Position numbers and translations under genes: made by a program. A stretch of 64,000 nucleotides of DNA from Tetrahymena thermophila SB210 (lineage: Eukaryota > Ciliophora > Oligohymenophorea > Hymenostomatida > Tetrahymenidae): contig NW_002476261.1 of NCBI RefSeq assembly GCF_000189635.1, positions 310,001 to 374,000 of the forward strand. Reading direction: 5' to 3'. Position 1 is the first letter of the stretch, and each line of letters starts with the position of its first letter. Shown piece by piece: positions 42,101 to 54,000 of the stretch. The notes beneath the pieces are model-generated. The model was not told the DNA's origin. It saw only the letters and a program-made list of their open reading frames with translations, and ran no database searches.

Positions 42101-42937
42101 ATTTAATCATTTTCCTATAATTACGAAAACTCATAAATTTGCTAAAGTTTTAAAAAGTGAATTATCTGCTTAATTCTAGCTTTGGGATATGAGACAAAGA
42201 TGATTTATGCTTTTAGTCACTAGCTAGATCATTTATCATACGAACTTACTTTTTCGTAAGCATATGTGGTCTAAAAAGTAGAGCTACTTATCTAGCTATG
42301 GTTCTAAATTTAGCCAAGTAGTAAAAAATCTACATCCATTTTTGTTTCCAAACATCCTTTTTTAAGAGAAATTCTCCTTAAAATAAATTTCCTCTTCTCT
42401 TTCTTTCCATCTTTTAGAAATCATACTATATACTAAAATTTTTAGTTCCTTTAATCTATTCTAAAGGCAATTCTTTGATTTATAAAGTTGAATTGTCATT
42501 TAGTTATTCAATTATTTTTCTAGTTGAGTTTTCGTCCACACTATCTTTTGCTGAAACTTTTGAGATTAATGATTGGATCAAATGGAGAAAATAAAAAAGC
42601 ATAAATTGTTACTTATGTATCTGTCTTGATCTTGAGGTTAGAGTTCTTCAAATTTTGGTGAGGAAATCTAACCATTATGCTTTTCAATAAAACTGGATGC
42701 AAAAGCAGAGATATTAAGTAAGCTACAATCAAAGTCTCCTTAGTTTTAGTTCTACTATTAGATGTTACTTATTTTAATACCTACCTAATTATCATACTAC
42801 ATCGAATGCTAACTTATATCGTTGTTTTACCTATTGGCAAATTGCAAAGACTAATCAAAATCGCCATCTTATATTTTTTTAATGCTAGTTTAATTTAAAT
42901 CAGAATAGTCTAAATTTTTTTAGGATTATGCAAGCAT
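39158..42937 (-). CDS. Six-TM K+ channel with CNBD-like region and zinc knuckle (copy A)
   Basis: Five exons (42937-42613, 42556-41597, 41303-41004, 40793-40354, 40294-39158) give 1,053 residues. A disordered N-terminus of about 180 residues is followed by S1-S4 segments and a weakly charged S4 region (YRVSKSFRILDIFKE). Then come S5, the pore helix SFYYSVITM and the selectivity filter TIGYGD (G495-Y496-G497-D498), and S6 ending FGYSINSIG. The S6-linked region resembles the C-linker and cyclic-nucleotide-binding fold of EAG/CNG-type channels (LFSDETLSRI, LYIIHSGEV, GQFFGFENF). The phosphate-binding cassette lacks the expected Arg, so nucleotide binding is doubtful. After it lies C749-x2-C752-x4-H757-x4-C762, a CCHC zinc-knuckle signature, followed by PFIFY. 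The tail is acidic and disordered. It acts in the plasma or ciliary membrane as a K+ pore. The final 40 or so codons could be replaced by another exon. Copy B lies directly upstream in the same orientation. Confidence 0.88.
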
Positions 42938-43391
42938 GCTAACTATTATCTGATTTTAATAGCTCTCTTTAATAAAAATTTAATTAAAAATTGATTGATA
43001 TATTCCTAATATCAAATCAATTTGGTTACAAAAAGTGCTAAAGAACAACCAAATCAATAATTCACTATATTTTAGGTAAATTTATTAATTACTGTTAATA
43101 ATTATTTTTAACATATAAAATTTTGTAATTTTTTTTCATTTTTAAATTTATTAACACTATCTTGTTATTAATATAATTATTAATCAATATTACCATAAAT
43201 TCTTTATCAATAAACCTATTATAAGAACATAAATATAATTTTTAATTATTAAAAACTAAAAAATGTTTTTGGAACAAAAAAGTAATTTTAGATAATTGTA
43301 AAAAATAAAATACAATTTAATTTAATTTAAGCTAATTTTGAAAAAACATAAATAAACTTAAATGAATTAATTAAATATATTTAAAACCTTT
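42938..43391. other. Spacer between the two K+ channel genes
   Basis: An AT-rich gap of 454 bp separates the 5' end of copy A from the predicted 3' end of copy B. No other feature is seen. Confidence 0.5.
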
Positions 43392-46300
43392 TCAGTTTTT
43401 TAAATTATGAATACATTTAGATTATTTTCTATTTTTCTTAAAATTTTATAATTTTATATTCATTTATTAGAAAAATTTTATATTAGCTTTAGCTATGACT
43501 TATTCATAATTATAATTTGGAAAATAATATTAAAATTATTTTATCTAATCAAACTCATAATAAAATAATTTATTTTCCTAACTGTTTTGATGAGCTTTTG
43601 AGGTGCGTTTAAAGTTGTTGCTTATCTATCTATCAAAAACAAAGTTTTATTTTTTTTTAACTTTATCTTTTATTGATCTGTCGCTATCAAAATAATTTAT
43701 ATACGATCCGTAGTTTTAGATTTGGTGAAAAAGTTTAGAATTCTTGCTTTATATATCCATTTAATTTCTAAAAATTATTATTTTAATTAAACATTTTTAT
43801 TAGCAATAAATAAATATATTCATGTAATTAATTTACTTTTGTTGCTATAAGAACTGTAAAATCATATCTATTTGCTTTTTATTGTGCTCTTTTTAAATTT
43901 TATTGTTAATTCCATCTTTATTTATTTCATTTTATTTTATTACAGATTTATTTTCAGCTTCTTTTTAATATAATAATAATAATAATATAGTATAATATTT
44001 TGTTTTATTATATTTTTATTTTACATAGGTGTTCTTATTCCAATTTGCTTATCACTTCTAATGCAGTTAGATTTTTCTAACTTTTTTCATAAATTGATTT
44101 TGCACTCATATTACTGTTTAAACCGTTAAGTTCACTTTATATCATTCCTGTAGCTTATTCACTTGTTTAGAGCGTTAATTCCTCTCCGAAGCTAGGTTAT
44201 TGTTAGTTTTAATGCAGCTAGCTTAGAGATTAGCATGATTTGAATCTGACAGCTTTATTTTTATCATACTCAATATTATCTTATTAGCTAACGGCTTCTT
44301 TATTTACTTTATCGTGGTGTTCTAGCTGAGACAAATTAATAGCATCATCATCGATATACATTTTTTAATTTTCTATTGAAGGATTTAAAAGTTATGAAAC
44401 TCCTGAATATGAACTATATAGTAAAAATTTCTCTATATTTTCTTTAACATTAACTTGATTGATTAGTGTTTAAAATTTGAACTATCTTGGATTTCTTATG
44501 AAATTTTTTTTACTTTTATTAAAATCATTCAAATGCTTATTTATTATTCTAGTCTTTCTACAAGTATAAAAAATAAAAGGACATTCCATGAGTTGGTGAT
44601 TTTTTTGTTAGCAAGAAAGACAAGACATTTTAGCTGCTCCAAAATTTTAGTTATAAATAACTTAGTCTTTAATTTACATAAATTTTTCATATTCAATTTC
44701 ATTTTTCCTTATAGTATCTAAGAATACATCTAATTATAACTACAAAATTGAACTTATTCCAACACTTTTGTATTAATATTAGCAGCTTTAACTATTTGTT
44801 AAGAACCTATCTAAATTAAAAAATGCTCCTTCACATAATTTCTATTTAAATTATTAAAATTTATCTTATTTTCCAATATTTTAAAATATTTTATTCAATA
44901 ATTTTTAATAAAATCATGATTTTATATAAATGCTTAAAATTAAAGTTCTTTCAATTACTTGAATTTCTTTAGCATTTGCATTTGTTTAAGAATGGGTTTG
45001 TTTAACCACAGCACCTGAATGAATAATGTAGAGCATATTTTCTTTGCTGTTTATATCAATAATGCTTTAATCAGGCGAATAAATAATTTCTTTCATCAGA
45101 ACTGCTATCTATTGAAGAGTTTCATTTGAGAATATTTCATCAAATAAGCTTATATTCTTCAGTCTTTTTGTAAAAACATTCATTTTAATTTCTCCTTGCA
45201 AGTTAACAGAAAGTGTTGATAGTTGTTCAATTGTTTAAATAGTATGTTCTTTATTATCGGAGAATATATAGTCTAAATATTGCCTTGATCTTGCCTAAAT
45301 TTCTAGATCTACTGTATACTGCTTGAAATATTTGTTTATTTTTGCTACTTCTTGTAGATAAACATCGTTTTTTGTCTTAAAAACTGATAAAATACTCCCT
45401 TTCGGATAAAAATTATAATTTTAATGTATCATTATTATAAAATAATTATTTGAATACCTATTTAGTTAATTGAGTATTAAAACACGAATGAAGATATTAA
45501 AACGATGAAAATAGTCATCAACATCTCAATATCTGTTTGAGGTACTAAATCACCAAATCCTATTGTGGACATAGTTATTACTGAATAATAAAAGCTATAT
45601 AGGTACTTCACAAATATAGATTTTTCTATTAATCCATATCTGTAGATCCATCCTTCTTGAAATTAAAGGCCATAATTCCCTATAGTAAACCAGGCACAAG
45701 ACATGAGGTGAGTATAATACAAAACTTAGAACAATAGAAAAAGAAGCGATATAAATCCTATTTAAAAAAAATATTTATTAGGTAATGTAGTAAGAATATA
45801 CCGTAGTATACTCGTTAAATCGCAATCGGTTAAGTTTTAAAGTTTGAAAGTAAAATATCTCTAAGGCCATTTTTTTTCAAAAAACTTTGGGGGGCAAGTG
45901 GCCTTAATTAATGAGGAATTAATGTATATTATTTTCGAAATTGTGAATTGCTGGTAAGTCTCAACATTTTTTGACAAAATAAGAAAAATTCGGACTTTTT
46001 TATTTGCAATTTAACTGTTATTGTATGGTAAATTTAATAAATTAATTAATTACCTGATATTTTTAAATTCAACAAAAATTTTTCTCTGAGTAAAGTCATC
46101 ACCCTAAAAGATTTGGTAATTCTGATAAAAAAGAAAAAATAACTTGCTTAAAGCTAAAAAATTTGTTTATTTAAGCAAATCAAACTTATGATGTCAACGA
46201 TCAAATCAGATTTCAAATATTTGTGAAAAATTTCAATATGATTCTCAATGAACGATTTGCTCTAAGTAGTCTTAGTGTTAGCCCTCACAAATATGTTAAA

Positions 46301-47458
46301 TCCAAACAAAAAAGGGCAAAGATATGAAAAAAAGAATATAAAAAATTAGTTTCTAGTGATCTAAAAAGAATATTCTAAGGGAATATAAAAAAATAATATT
46401 CCAGAGCAGATAAACAAAATAATTTCCCATAATATGTAAAGCTTAGAGTAGTAATGAAATAAAGGAAAATGCTTTAATATAGCAGATAAAAAATTTATGT
46501 AGAGCTAAGATACAATTGGTATTATTGAAAAAATCCAGTAAAAGTTATTGATAATACACTTTACAATTTTCCTGTATTGCCTGTAATTTAAGTAAACTTT
46601 AAAGTTAGAAAAGGAGAGCTATCTGCCTAATTCATATTTTTCTTGATTACTTAAAGAGAAATATTATTAATTACTTGCTATATCATTAATTAAACTGACT
46701 TAAAATTTATTTAAAAGTTGAGGCTTAAATATAACAGAGCACTAAACTGCAAATTTTCTTACTTTTGAAATAATAAAAATAATACTCATCCATTTTCTCT
46801 TCCAAACAGTATTTTAATTTAATCTAGAGCTATTATCATATTTAAATGTTGATATTTTGGCACTTTCATTAATTTTGTTAAACTCATCAAGCTTAAAATA
46901 TGTTGATTTCCTTGATTTAGAAATCAACATTCTGCTCTCCAAAGTTTAATTGTTATTCATATTGGTTTTAGATATTAATTTATTATCGAATCCTTCATAT
47001 TAATCTGAATCATTTTTATTTGTACTCGTGTTAATGTCGCTCTTTTTTAAAGGAAATCTTTTTTGGAAACTTTACTAACTTTTTCTACTAATTACTTCAG
47101 CTATAAGTTAAAAATAAAATGAATATTTCCAAATATTATTAGGTACAATACATTTTTGAGTAGGAGCAATCGATAGATTGGACCTCAAACTTCTTTTTTC
47201 AGGGTTATTAAAATATTCTTCTAAAGATAGCTCATAAATTGATTAATTTGCTAAAGAGGAATCATAATCACCCAATTTTTAATTCTACTATTCAGAATAT
47301 GTCTTAAAACCAAAATATTTCTATTATGTGTTATACTGCTCATCAGATAAAAAACTATTGCAATCAAATTTAGACTCTACTTTATCTGACATATTAAATT
47401 TGCAGTCATCATTTTAAATATTATGAGAATTTCTAGATATTCTTGCATATGTAGTCAT
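43392..47458 (-). CDS. Six-TM K+ channel with CNBD-like region and zinc knuckle (copy B)
   Basis: Six exons (47458-46054, 45757-45458, 45398-44959, 44841-44025, 43960-43837, 43767-43392) give 1,153 residues. The domain order equals copy A: VWKRKWM and INDIAS in the pre-S1 region, S1-S4 and S5. The pore YSFYYSVITM carries the filter TIGFGD (G535-F536-G537-D538), and S6 reads FQYSINQIG. A CNBD-like region follows with LYIIHSGAVV but no canonical cassette, then the zinc-knuckle signature C789-x2-C792-x4-H797-x4-C802 and PFIFY. Exons 2 and 3 are exactly 300 and 440 nt in both copies, and the knuckle begins at the same distance (73 codons) from its exon start, so the two are tandem duplicates. The GF G filter (GFG) is known from EAG/ERG-type channels. 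The last two exons are Q/N/K-rich, less certain, and rest on phase and composition. Confidence 0.87.
45862..45906. repeat. Intronic inverted repeat with G6 run
   Basis: Inside the 296-nt first intron of channel copy B, taaggcca (45862-45869) is the perfect inverse of tggcctta (45899-45906). The loop contains a T8 run and six consecutive G residues (45889-45894), rare in this AT-rich DNA. The matching intron of copy A (293 nt) has nothing like it. Confidence 0.7.
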
Positions 47459-48016
47459 TTATATTATTTCTTAATTAAATTTTTTAAAGCTATTTTTGCT
47501 TTGAAAAATTATAATAACTCATTTGTTTTAAAAAATCAATAAAATAATAAAATATTTAAAAAGTAAAAAAACTTAAAAAATATATTTTCATGGTAAAAAA
47601 GTAAGTATTTATAAAACAATAGTCCACTTAATTATTTTAATGATGTTTTAAATTAATATCAATAAAATATTATCATTTTTAATTTTATTTTTCAATCATA
47701 AATCAAAATAGCATTTATAATAATAAATTAATTTAATCTCAAAGCATAAAAAAAACAAGAAATTCAATACATAAAATGACAAAATATAGAAGATTATTAA
47801 AATTTCAACTATTATTAACCTATTCAATTAAAAAGCTCCCAATTTTTATTTTAATTATTATTATCAAAATTAATTTTTAAGAGTATGAAAATTTTATTTA
47901 ATATTTGAAACATTTTACTAATTAAGTGTATTATCAAAATTATTTTTAATAAAGACACTAGCAATCTAAACAACTATTTTATTTATTTATTTAATTATTT
48001 TATTTTTAAAAATAAA
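47459..48016. other. AT-rich spacer upstream of channel B
   Basis: No gene recognised; AT-rich sequence leading into the duplicated block that follows. Confidence 0.5.
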
Positions 48017-48814
48017 TTGAAAAATAATCTAACAAATGATCTATATGTAGAGATATCTTATTTATATTATTAGAAAATAAAAAATTATTTTTGAGAAATT
48101 TTCATTTAAAGTATATTAAAATGCAAAATTATTTTTTAAAACAAACAAACAAACAAAAATGATGATGCAAATAAACATTTTAAATTAAATAATGATAAAA
48201 CTTTGGTTATTGGTATAATATTACTTATATTTTTTTAATAAATATTATTTAGATTTCTTATTAATTTAATTTGTAGTAAAAAAACTGACTTTAAAGTATT
48301 TTAATTTAATTAATATTTAAAAATACAAAATGATTATAAAAAAACATACAAAAAATTAAAAAGAAACAAATGTTTTAAATAAAATAATGCTTTGTATCTA
48401 AAAACTAAAAACTATTTTTATTTAGTTGTTTATTTAATTTTATAAATAATTTGAAAAATAATCTAACAAATGATCTATATAGAGAGATATCTTATTTATA
48501 TTATAAGAAAATAAAAAATTATTTTTGAGAAATTTTCATTAAAATTATTTTTTAAAACAAACAAACAAAAATGATGATGCAAATAAACATTTTAAATTAA
48601 ATAATGCTAAAATTTAGTTTATTGGTATAATACAACTTTTATTTTTTTAAATAAACATTATTTAGATTTCATATTAATTAAATTTGTAGTAAAAAAACTG
48701 ACTTTAAAGTATTTTAATTTATATTTAAAAATACAAAATGATTATATAAAATACATACAAAAAATTAAAAAGAAACAAATGTTTTAAATTAAATAATGCT
48801 TTGTATCTAAAAAC
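48017..48814. repeat. Imperfect tandem duplication, unit about 400 bp
   Basis: Two direct copies start with ttgaaaaataatctaacaaa at 48017 and 48451. Both then run through atgatctatat, gagatatcttatttatatta, aaatgatgatgcaaataaac and actgactttaaagtatttta. They end at gctttgtatctaaaaac at 48389 and 48798. Copy 2 has lost about 25 bp overall. No open frame in either copy. Confidence 0.88.
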
Positions 48815-48904
48815 AAGCTCAGTAATTTAAAAATAAAAAATACAGTTTACAAATAAATTGATTAAATTAAAATATTTTAAATAAATAATCCAATGTATTT
48901 ATTT

Positions 48905-49834
48905 TCAAACATCGTGCATGGCATTGATAAATTACTCATAATATTCTTTTGGCACATAATTTTGGAAGTGTCTTTTGGGTGTCCACAAATATTCTTGATA
49001 GACTTCAGGATTAATCCAAGGAATACCTTGAACATGAGTGGCGATGAAGTAAAATGTTTTAACACCCTTTAAATTTCTATTCATAGGATTGCTTAATTCA
49101 TGTTCATAAAAATCTCTTCTGGCAGCAAAATTAGGAATAACAGCAGTGTGACTGACTTGGAATTTTAAGTTTGAAATCTTTTCCCAAAGAAGCAACTTAG
49201 CTTCGTTCAAGACTTCACGATCAAGAACGGGACGAGTGGGGAAAACATATTAATTGATAGTAGGGTCTTTCATGAGCAAGTAAGTTCTATGGCAGGGAGC
49301 ATATTAAAGAGATCTGGCATCAGATACTTCAGGATCTACTTTTCTGTAATATTTAGAAGATTCGCAATATTCAATTTTCTCACCAGCACCCAAATCTATG
49401 AAGTGAGTAGCAATATTATCAATATTTGTTTCTTCAGCTTCCATCTAAGGATCCTTAAAGTTAAAGTCAGTTAAATCTTCAGGAATTTCCATATGACGCT
49501 TATATTTCTTTTAGTAGAAAGTACGATATTTCATTCTATCCAATTCATATTTTTCTAAATTTAAGAAAATAGGATAACGGTTGATCACTAAACCGACATC
49601 TACTCTAAATCCGTCCTTAGTTTAAGCATAACGAGTGGTCTTTCTTTATTTAAACTTGTCCAACAATAATTATTGGTTATCTTCTAATCTCTTTTTATCA
49701 TCATTTGCGTTGTCTGACTTTTTCTTTTTCTTGATAATTGAGAATGAAGCCATTGATTTTTCACTCATGTTTACAGAACCAATAAGATTTTTATTGGTAG
49801 AATTTAATAATTGTAATCCGATTCTTGCGATCAT
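48905..49834 (-). CDS. Mitochondrial large ribosomal subunit protein mL46-like
   Basis: A single exon encodes 309 residues. The N-terminus (MIARIGLQLLNSTNK) is amphipathic and free of acidic residues, as for a mitochondrial targeting peptide. The body follows the MRPL46 pattern (human 279 aa, yeast MRPL17 281 aa): NRYPIFLNLEKYELDRMKY near residue 85, then a middle region of low conservation. A nudix-like core follows with CHRTYLLMK, YVFPTRPVL and NEAKLLLWEKI, and the C-terminus has VKTFYFIATHVQG and YLWTPKRHFQNYV. The protein would sit in the mitoribosomal large subunit. Codon use is richer in GCT, GTC and CGT than in the neighbouring hypothetical genes, consistent with good expression. A second in-frame ATG at codon 23 could be used, but the first gives the leader. 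The family call is by pattern, not by alignment. Confidence 0.72.
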
Positions 49835-51085
49835 CTTTATTATAACTTCCTTTATTACTTTCTAAACTTCTTTAAAATTATTTTATTTTTTTTTGCTAAC
49901 TAAATCCTTTAATTCTACTCTTCAGCTTAGCTTGATTGTTTATTTGTTTGTTTGTTAGTTTATTGCAAATGCAGAAGATCAATCAATCAATATTTCAATT
50001 AAACAAATTCTTTAATTGTTTTTATTTAAAAGTATCTAATATTTAGACTCTTCTTAAGATATATATTTAATTAAGAAAAACTAAGCACATTCTATCAATA
50101 TTTCTAAAAACCTCGCTCTTTAATATCTCCTTATTTATTTTTTCCAAATCTTTTCCCAAATTTTCTAATTATTTTAAAGGCATTCATTCAATATTTCATT
50201 CAATTATTCTTTATCCTGTACAGTCATTGTTGGCCCTAAATTAAATTATATTTAAAATCAATTTAACCTTCTAGGAGACCTTTGAATTTATAAAGAAATA
50301 AACTGTTTTAACTAATTGAAATAATTAGTAAAATAAATATGAAGTATAACTTGGGTTGATCATTTTACTTTTATTAATTTTAATTTGATTAAATTTTCAA
50401 TTACTAAAATTTAAATTCTTAGAGATATATTTTTCAAACTTTATGTTAATATAAAATTTTAAGCATAACTTTATCTAATATAACTTTAATTAATATTGAT
50501 GAAAACATAGTTATTAGATTAAAATTAATTAAATAATTTAGTATGATGATTTGAATGAATTAATTAACTAAAATTACTTATTTTTTTTTAATAAATTTAA
50601 ATAAAGAACAAAAAATGTTTGTTTTTAAAAAAATTATTTTCTTTTTAGAATGAATAATATATTTTTGATGGTAATTTGATTTTGCTTTTATTAAATAAAA
50701 CATGACGAAATAAATTTATAAGTGAAAATTTAAATAGATTCGAATGAATGATGTTAAAAATATAAATAGTAAGTTAATAATAAATTTGTGATTTGCCTTT
50801 AAAGGATAATTCATATTTACTAATATTATTACAATTTTGTTGGCTTGTGTTTGTTAAATTAGTTGTAAAAATACAGAAAAGAAAGATTACATATTTAAGG
50901 CATAATATCAAAAATTTTAGATACTAATTAAGGATTGGTCATAATAAAACACTATTAATTATATTTTACTAAAATCTAAATTATTTGCTTTAAAATTTAA
51001 CTGTATCTCATTTTTTGTAAACTCTTTCGCTATAATTTGAGATAATCCTAAATTTTCTAAATATTATACACTAGTTCTCATTAAA
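49835..51085. other. AT-rich intergenic region between divergent genes
   Basis: Shared upstream region of the mL46-like (minus) and CNBD (plus) genes. Low-complexity AT sequence with a TTTG repeat at about 49940-49957; nothing else recognised. Confidence 0.5.
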
Positions 51086-54000
51086 ATGTCTTCTCACTCT
51101 ACAAGGAAATAGGCAAATAATAGCTTTATGAAAGACAAAAAGCAAGTACAATATGAACCTTACAATAAAAAAAAATCTAATAATGAAATTGACTAAAGTG
51201 CATTTTTTAACAATAAAAATGATGATGAAACAACGATCGACTAAAATAAATCTTTATACTCACTTAAAAACTCACAGTATTCATTTGAAAAAACTCAATA
51301 CAAAAAAGGTTCCATTTTAGTAGAAGAAAAACAGATTGACTTTTTTAATGCAAATGTAATCATAAATCACACATAGTTTATATTATTTATTTGAGTTTTA
51401 ACATTTATAACTAAAATAACAGCTTATCTTTTAATTTTAAAACAGAATGTTAGAAATATTATATAAAAAGAAAGGAAAACTCCAACAGATCTAATCAACC
51501 TTGGCAATGCCCTTAAAAACTACTGGTTTTTTGATGACTACAAAAAAACCCTCCCTTTTAGTAACTACCTTTCTCTTCTCAAAAGTATTGAGTACCAGTT
51601 TGTGAAAAAGGGTGAAATAGTTTATTCCATAGGCCAAAAAAGCACAGAAATGTTTGTAATATTAGAAGGATCATTCTTTGTGCTGATTAGAAACCCGAAA
51701 TCTTTGATAGTTTACAACACTCCAAAAGCAGCTTAACAAGTAACAAACAACCTTCGCATAAAAAAAATATTTAATATTCTAAACTTAAGTAATTAGAGCT
51801 AAACCAATAGACTTAAGCAAACAATTAAAATAATTAAAACTAATAATAACCACCTTAATAAGGTTAATTTGTAGAGAATGGGACTAAGGGGACTCATTAA
51901 TTAGAAAACGATGGGAAGAATGTCAATTTTTCTTAAGCATGGGAATATATTGAGTAATAAACTTTGCAGGACGAAATCAACAAAAAAATGCAAGCAAGTA
52001 TGTATCATTTACATTAAATTTTTCTTAAAATGAAATGTATAAAGTAAAAAATAAGGATGGACCATTGGAGTGGTTTGAAATTAGCGATGAGCTTAGTGAT
52101 ACAATTTTAGTTGATTCATTGAAATTGGGAAATAACTTCGGAGAATTCGAACTTATGTATAATAAACTAAGATCATAAATTATTATAGCAAGAGAAGATT
52201 CTCACTTAATAAAAATTAGCTAATAGCAATACGAATTGCTTCCAAAAGAGAAAAATCAGAAGTAATACAATTCCTCTCTTGATTTCCTTTATAGTTTTGA
52301 CTTTTTTCATGACTGGGGAAGATAAATGATGAATCTTTTGGTTTGCTTTGAAATAGTTGACTGTTATTTAAATCAGATCATCTACAAAGAATAGGAAGAA
52401 TCTGATTATCTTTATTTCGTTTACCAAGGAGAATTTGAAGTAATTTATTAATTTTGATCGAATAAAAAATTTATATCTTATTTTTTAATAGATTACAAAG
52501 AAAATAAAAGCTGATGAAAACCATTAAAAAGTTCTTGAACTAGCTAATATTCCGCTTTTTAATTATAAGAAAAATATAAAATCTTAAATTAAAAATTATG
52601 CTGACTATTCTGAAAGAGTGAGGATATGCATTTATGGACCTAACACTTACTTTGGAGATGATGAGTTGCTTCATCTAGAAAAACGTAAAACTCAAGCAAC
52701 TTGCATCTCTGAAGTTGGAGTTTTATATAAGCTATCTTTAAAGGTAAAAATACTTCCTTAAAATTCAAATTATATACATAATTTTATTAGAAATTAGTAA
52801 AAATTGTTTGCAATTAAAATAATATTTGGGAAATGTTGCAAAATAATCTGAGAGTAAAAAGAAAGTGGCAGAAGTAGTTTTTTGCTTAGCTAAATCCTGA
52901 AAATAAATAGAATTAAATTCCAAAAATGCCAGAGCAAAAAAATATATAAAGTTAAATATTTGAAGGCTAAAAGCTTTTATATATTCCAAGCGAGAAATTT
53001 CAAGCAAGATCATACTATAAGGGCTTTAAAGATAACTATATTAATAATATTCAAAATGCTTACTCTGAAGCTGCTAACAATATTATAAATCTTCACCAAA
53101 GAAAGTCTTCCTCTTCTCAAATTGAATGTCCTTCTATTTTACTTGATAAAAAAGATATTCATGATAGTTTTACATAATATATGAAAAATATATCTGAAGG
53201 TAATAAATTAAATATGAATTAATTGAATTACAATGACTAATATGTCACTCAAAATTCTCCAATACAAACAACAAAATATTTTAATTTAAAGTAAGAATTG
53301 CTTAATAAGTAATTCTTTTAAGAAAGATCAAAAGATCTAATACAAATTTAATAAAATATGGTACTTTTAAAACGATTCAAAGACCACTAGAAATAACTAA
53401 ATAAAATAGATTCTAATGAATAATAATAACAAGAATAATTAGAGGAGCAAATTCTTAATTTAAATCAACAGAGTAAGCAATAAAATTCCAAATCAAAGTC
53501 TTCACAGAATTCAAAATCTAAGTCTCCTTAATCTACTAATAAAGTAAAAGAAGTAGGAGTTAGATCTAATAAAACATAGCAAGGTTAGAGAAATAAATAA
53601 CATAATTTAAGCCATAAGAATAGCTTTAGCATCTCAGATAATAAAGATATGACATCAACAGATAATTAAACAAAGGAAAAAGAAATAATAGTAGATAGAA
53701 ATTCCATAATAAGAAAAGAAGATTTACCTGAGTTAAACTTAGAAAGTCAAGATAAAAACAAAAAGAGCTCTGAGAAAGGGATTTAAATTGATTTAAGGAT
53801 TTTCCATGAAAATACAAATGAAGAAAATTTTGAGAAAAAAAAACATTTTTGGTATCACATCACCAATTCAAAAGAAAAAATAACAAGCTAAGAGTTTTAT
53901 GACAAACTTATAGATGCTGTAGGTGGTGGAGTTAAAAGGCCATAAACAAAAACAGATTTAAGATCAAAAACACAATATAAAAGAAAGATATTCGAAGCAA

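Noticed and set aside
43392..43767. Ending channel B at the in-frame TGA at 43954
   Set aside because: A GTA donor at 44024 and an AAG acceptor at 43961 join in phase to two further exons with clear coding composition, so the longer model was preferred.
52765..53013. 82-codon minus-strand ORF
   Set aside because: Antisense to the fourth intron and fifth exon of the CNBD gene, whose frame is continuous there.
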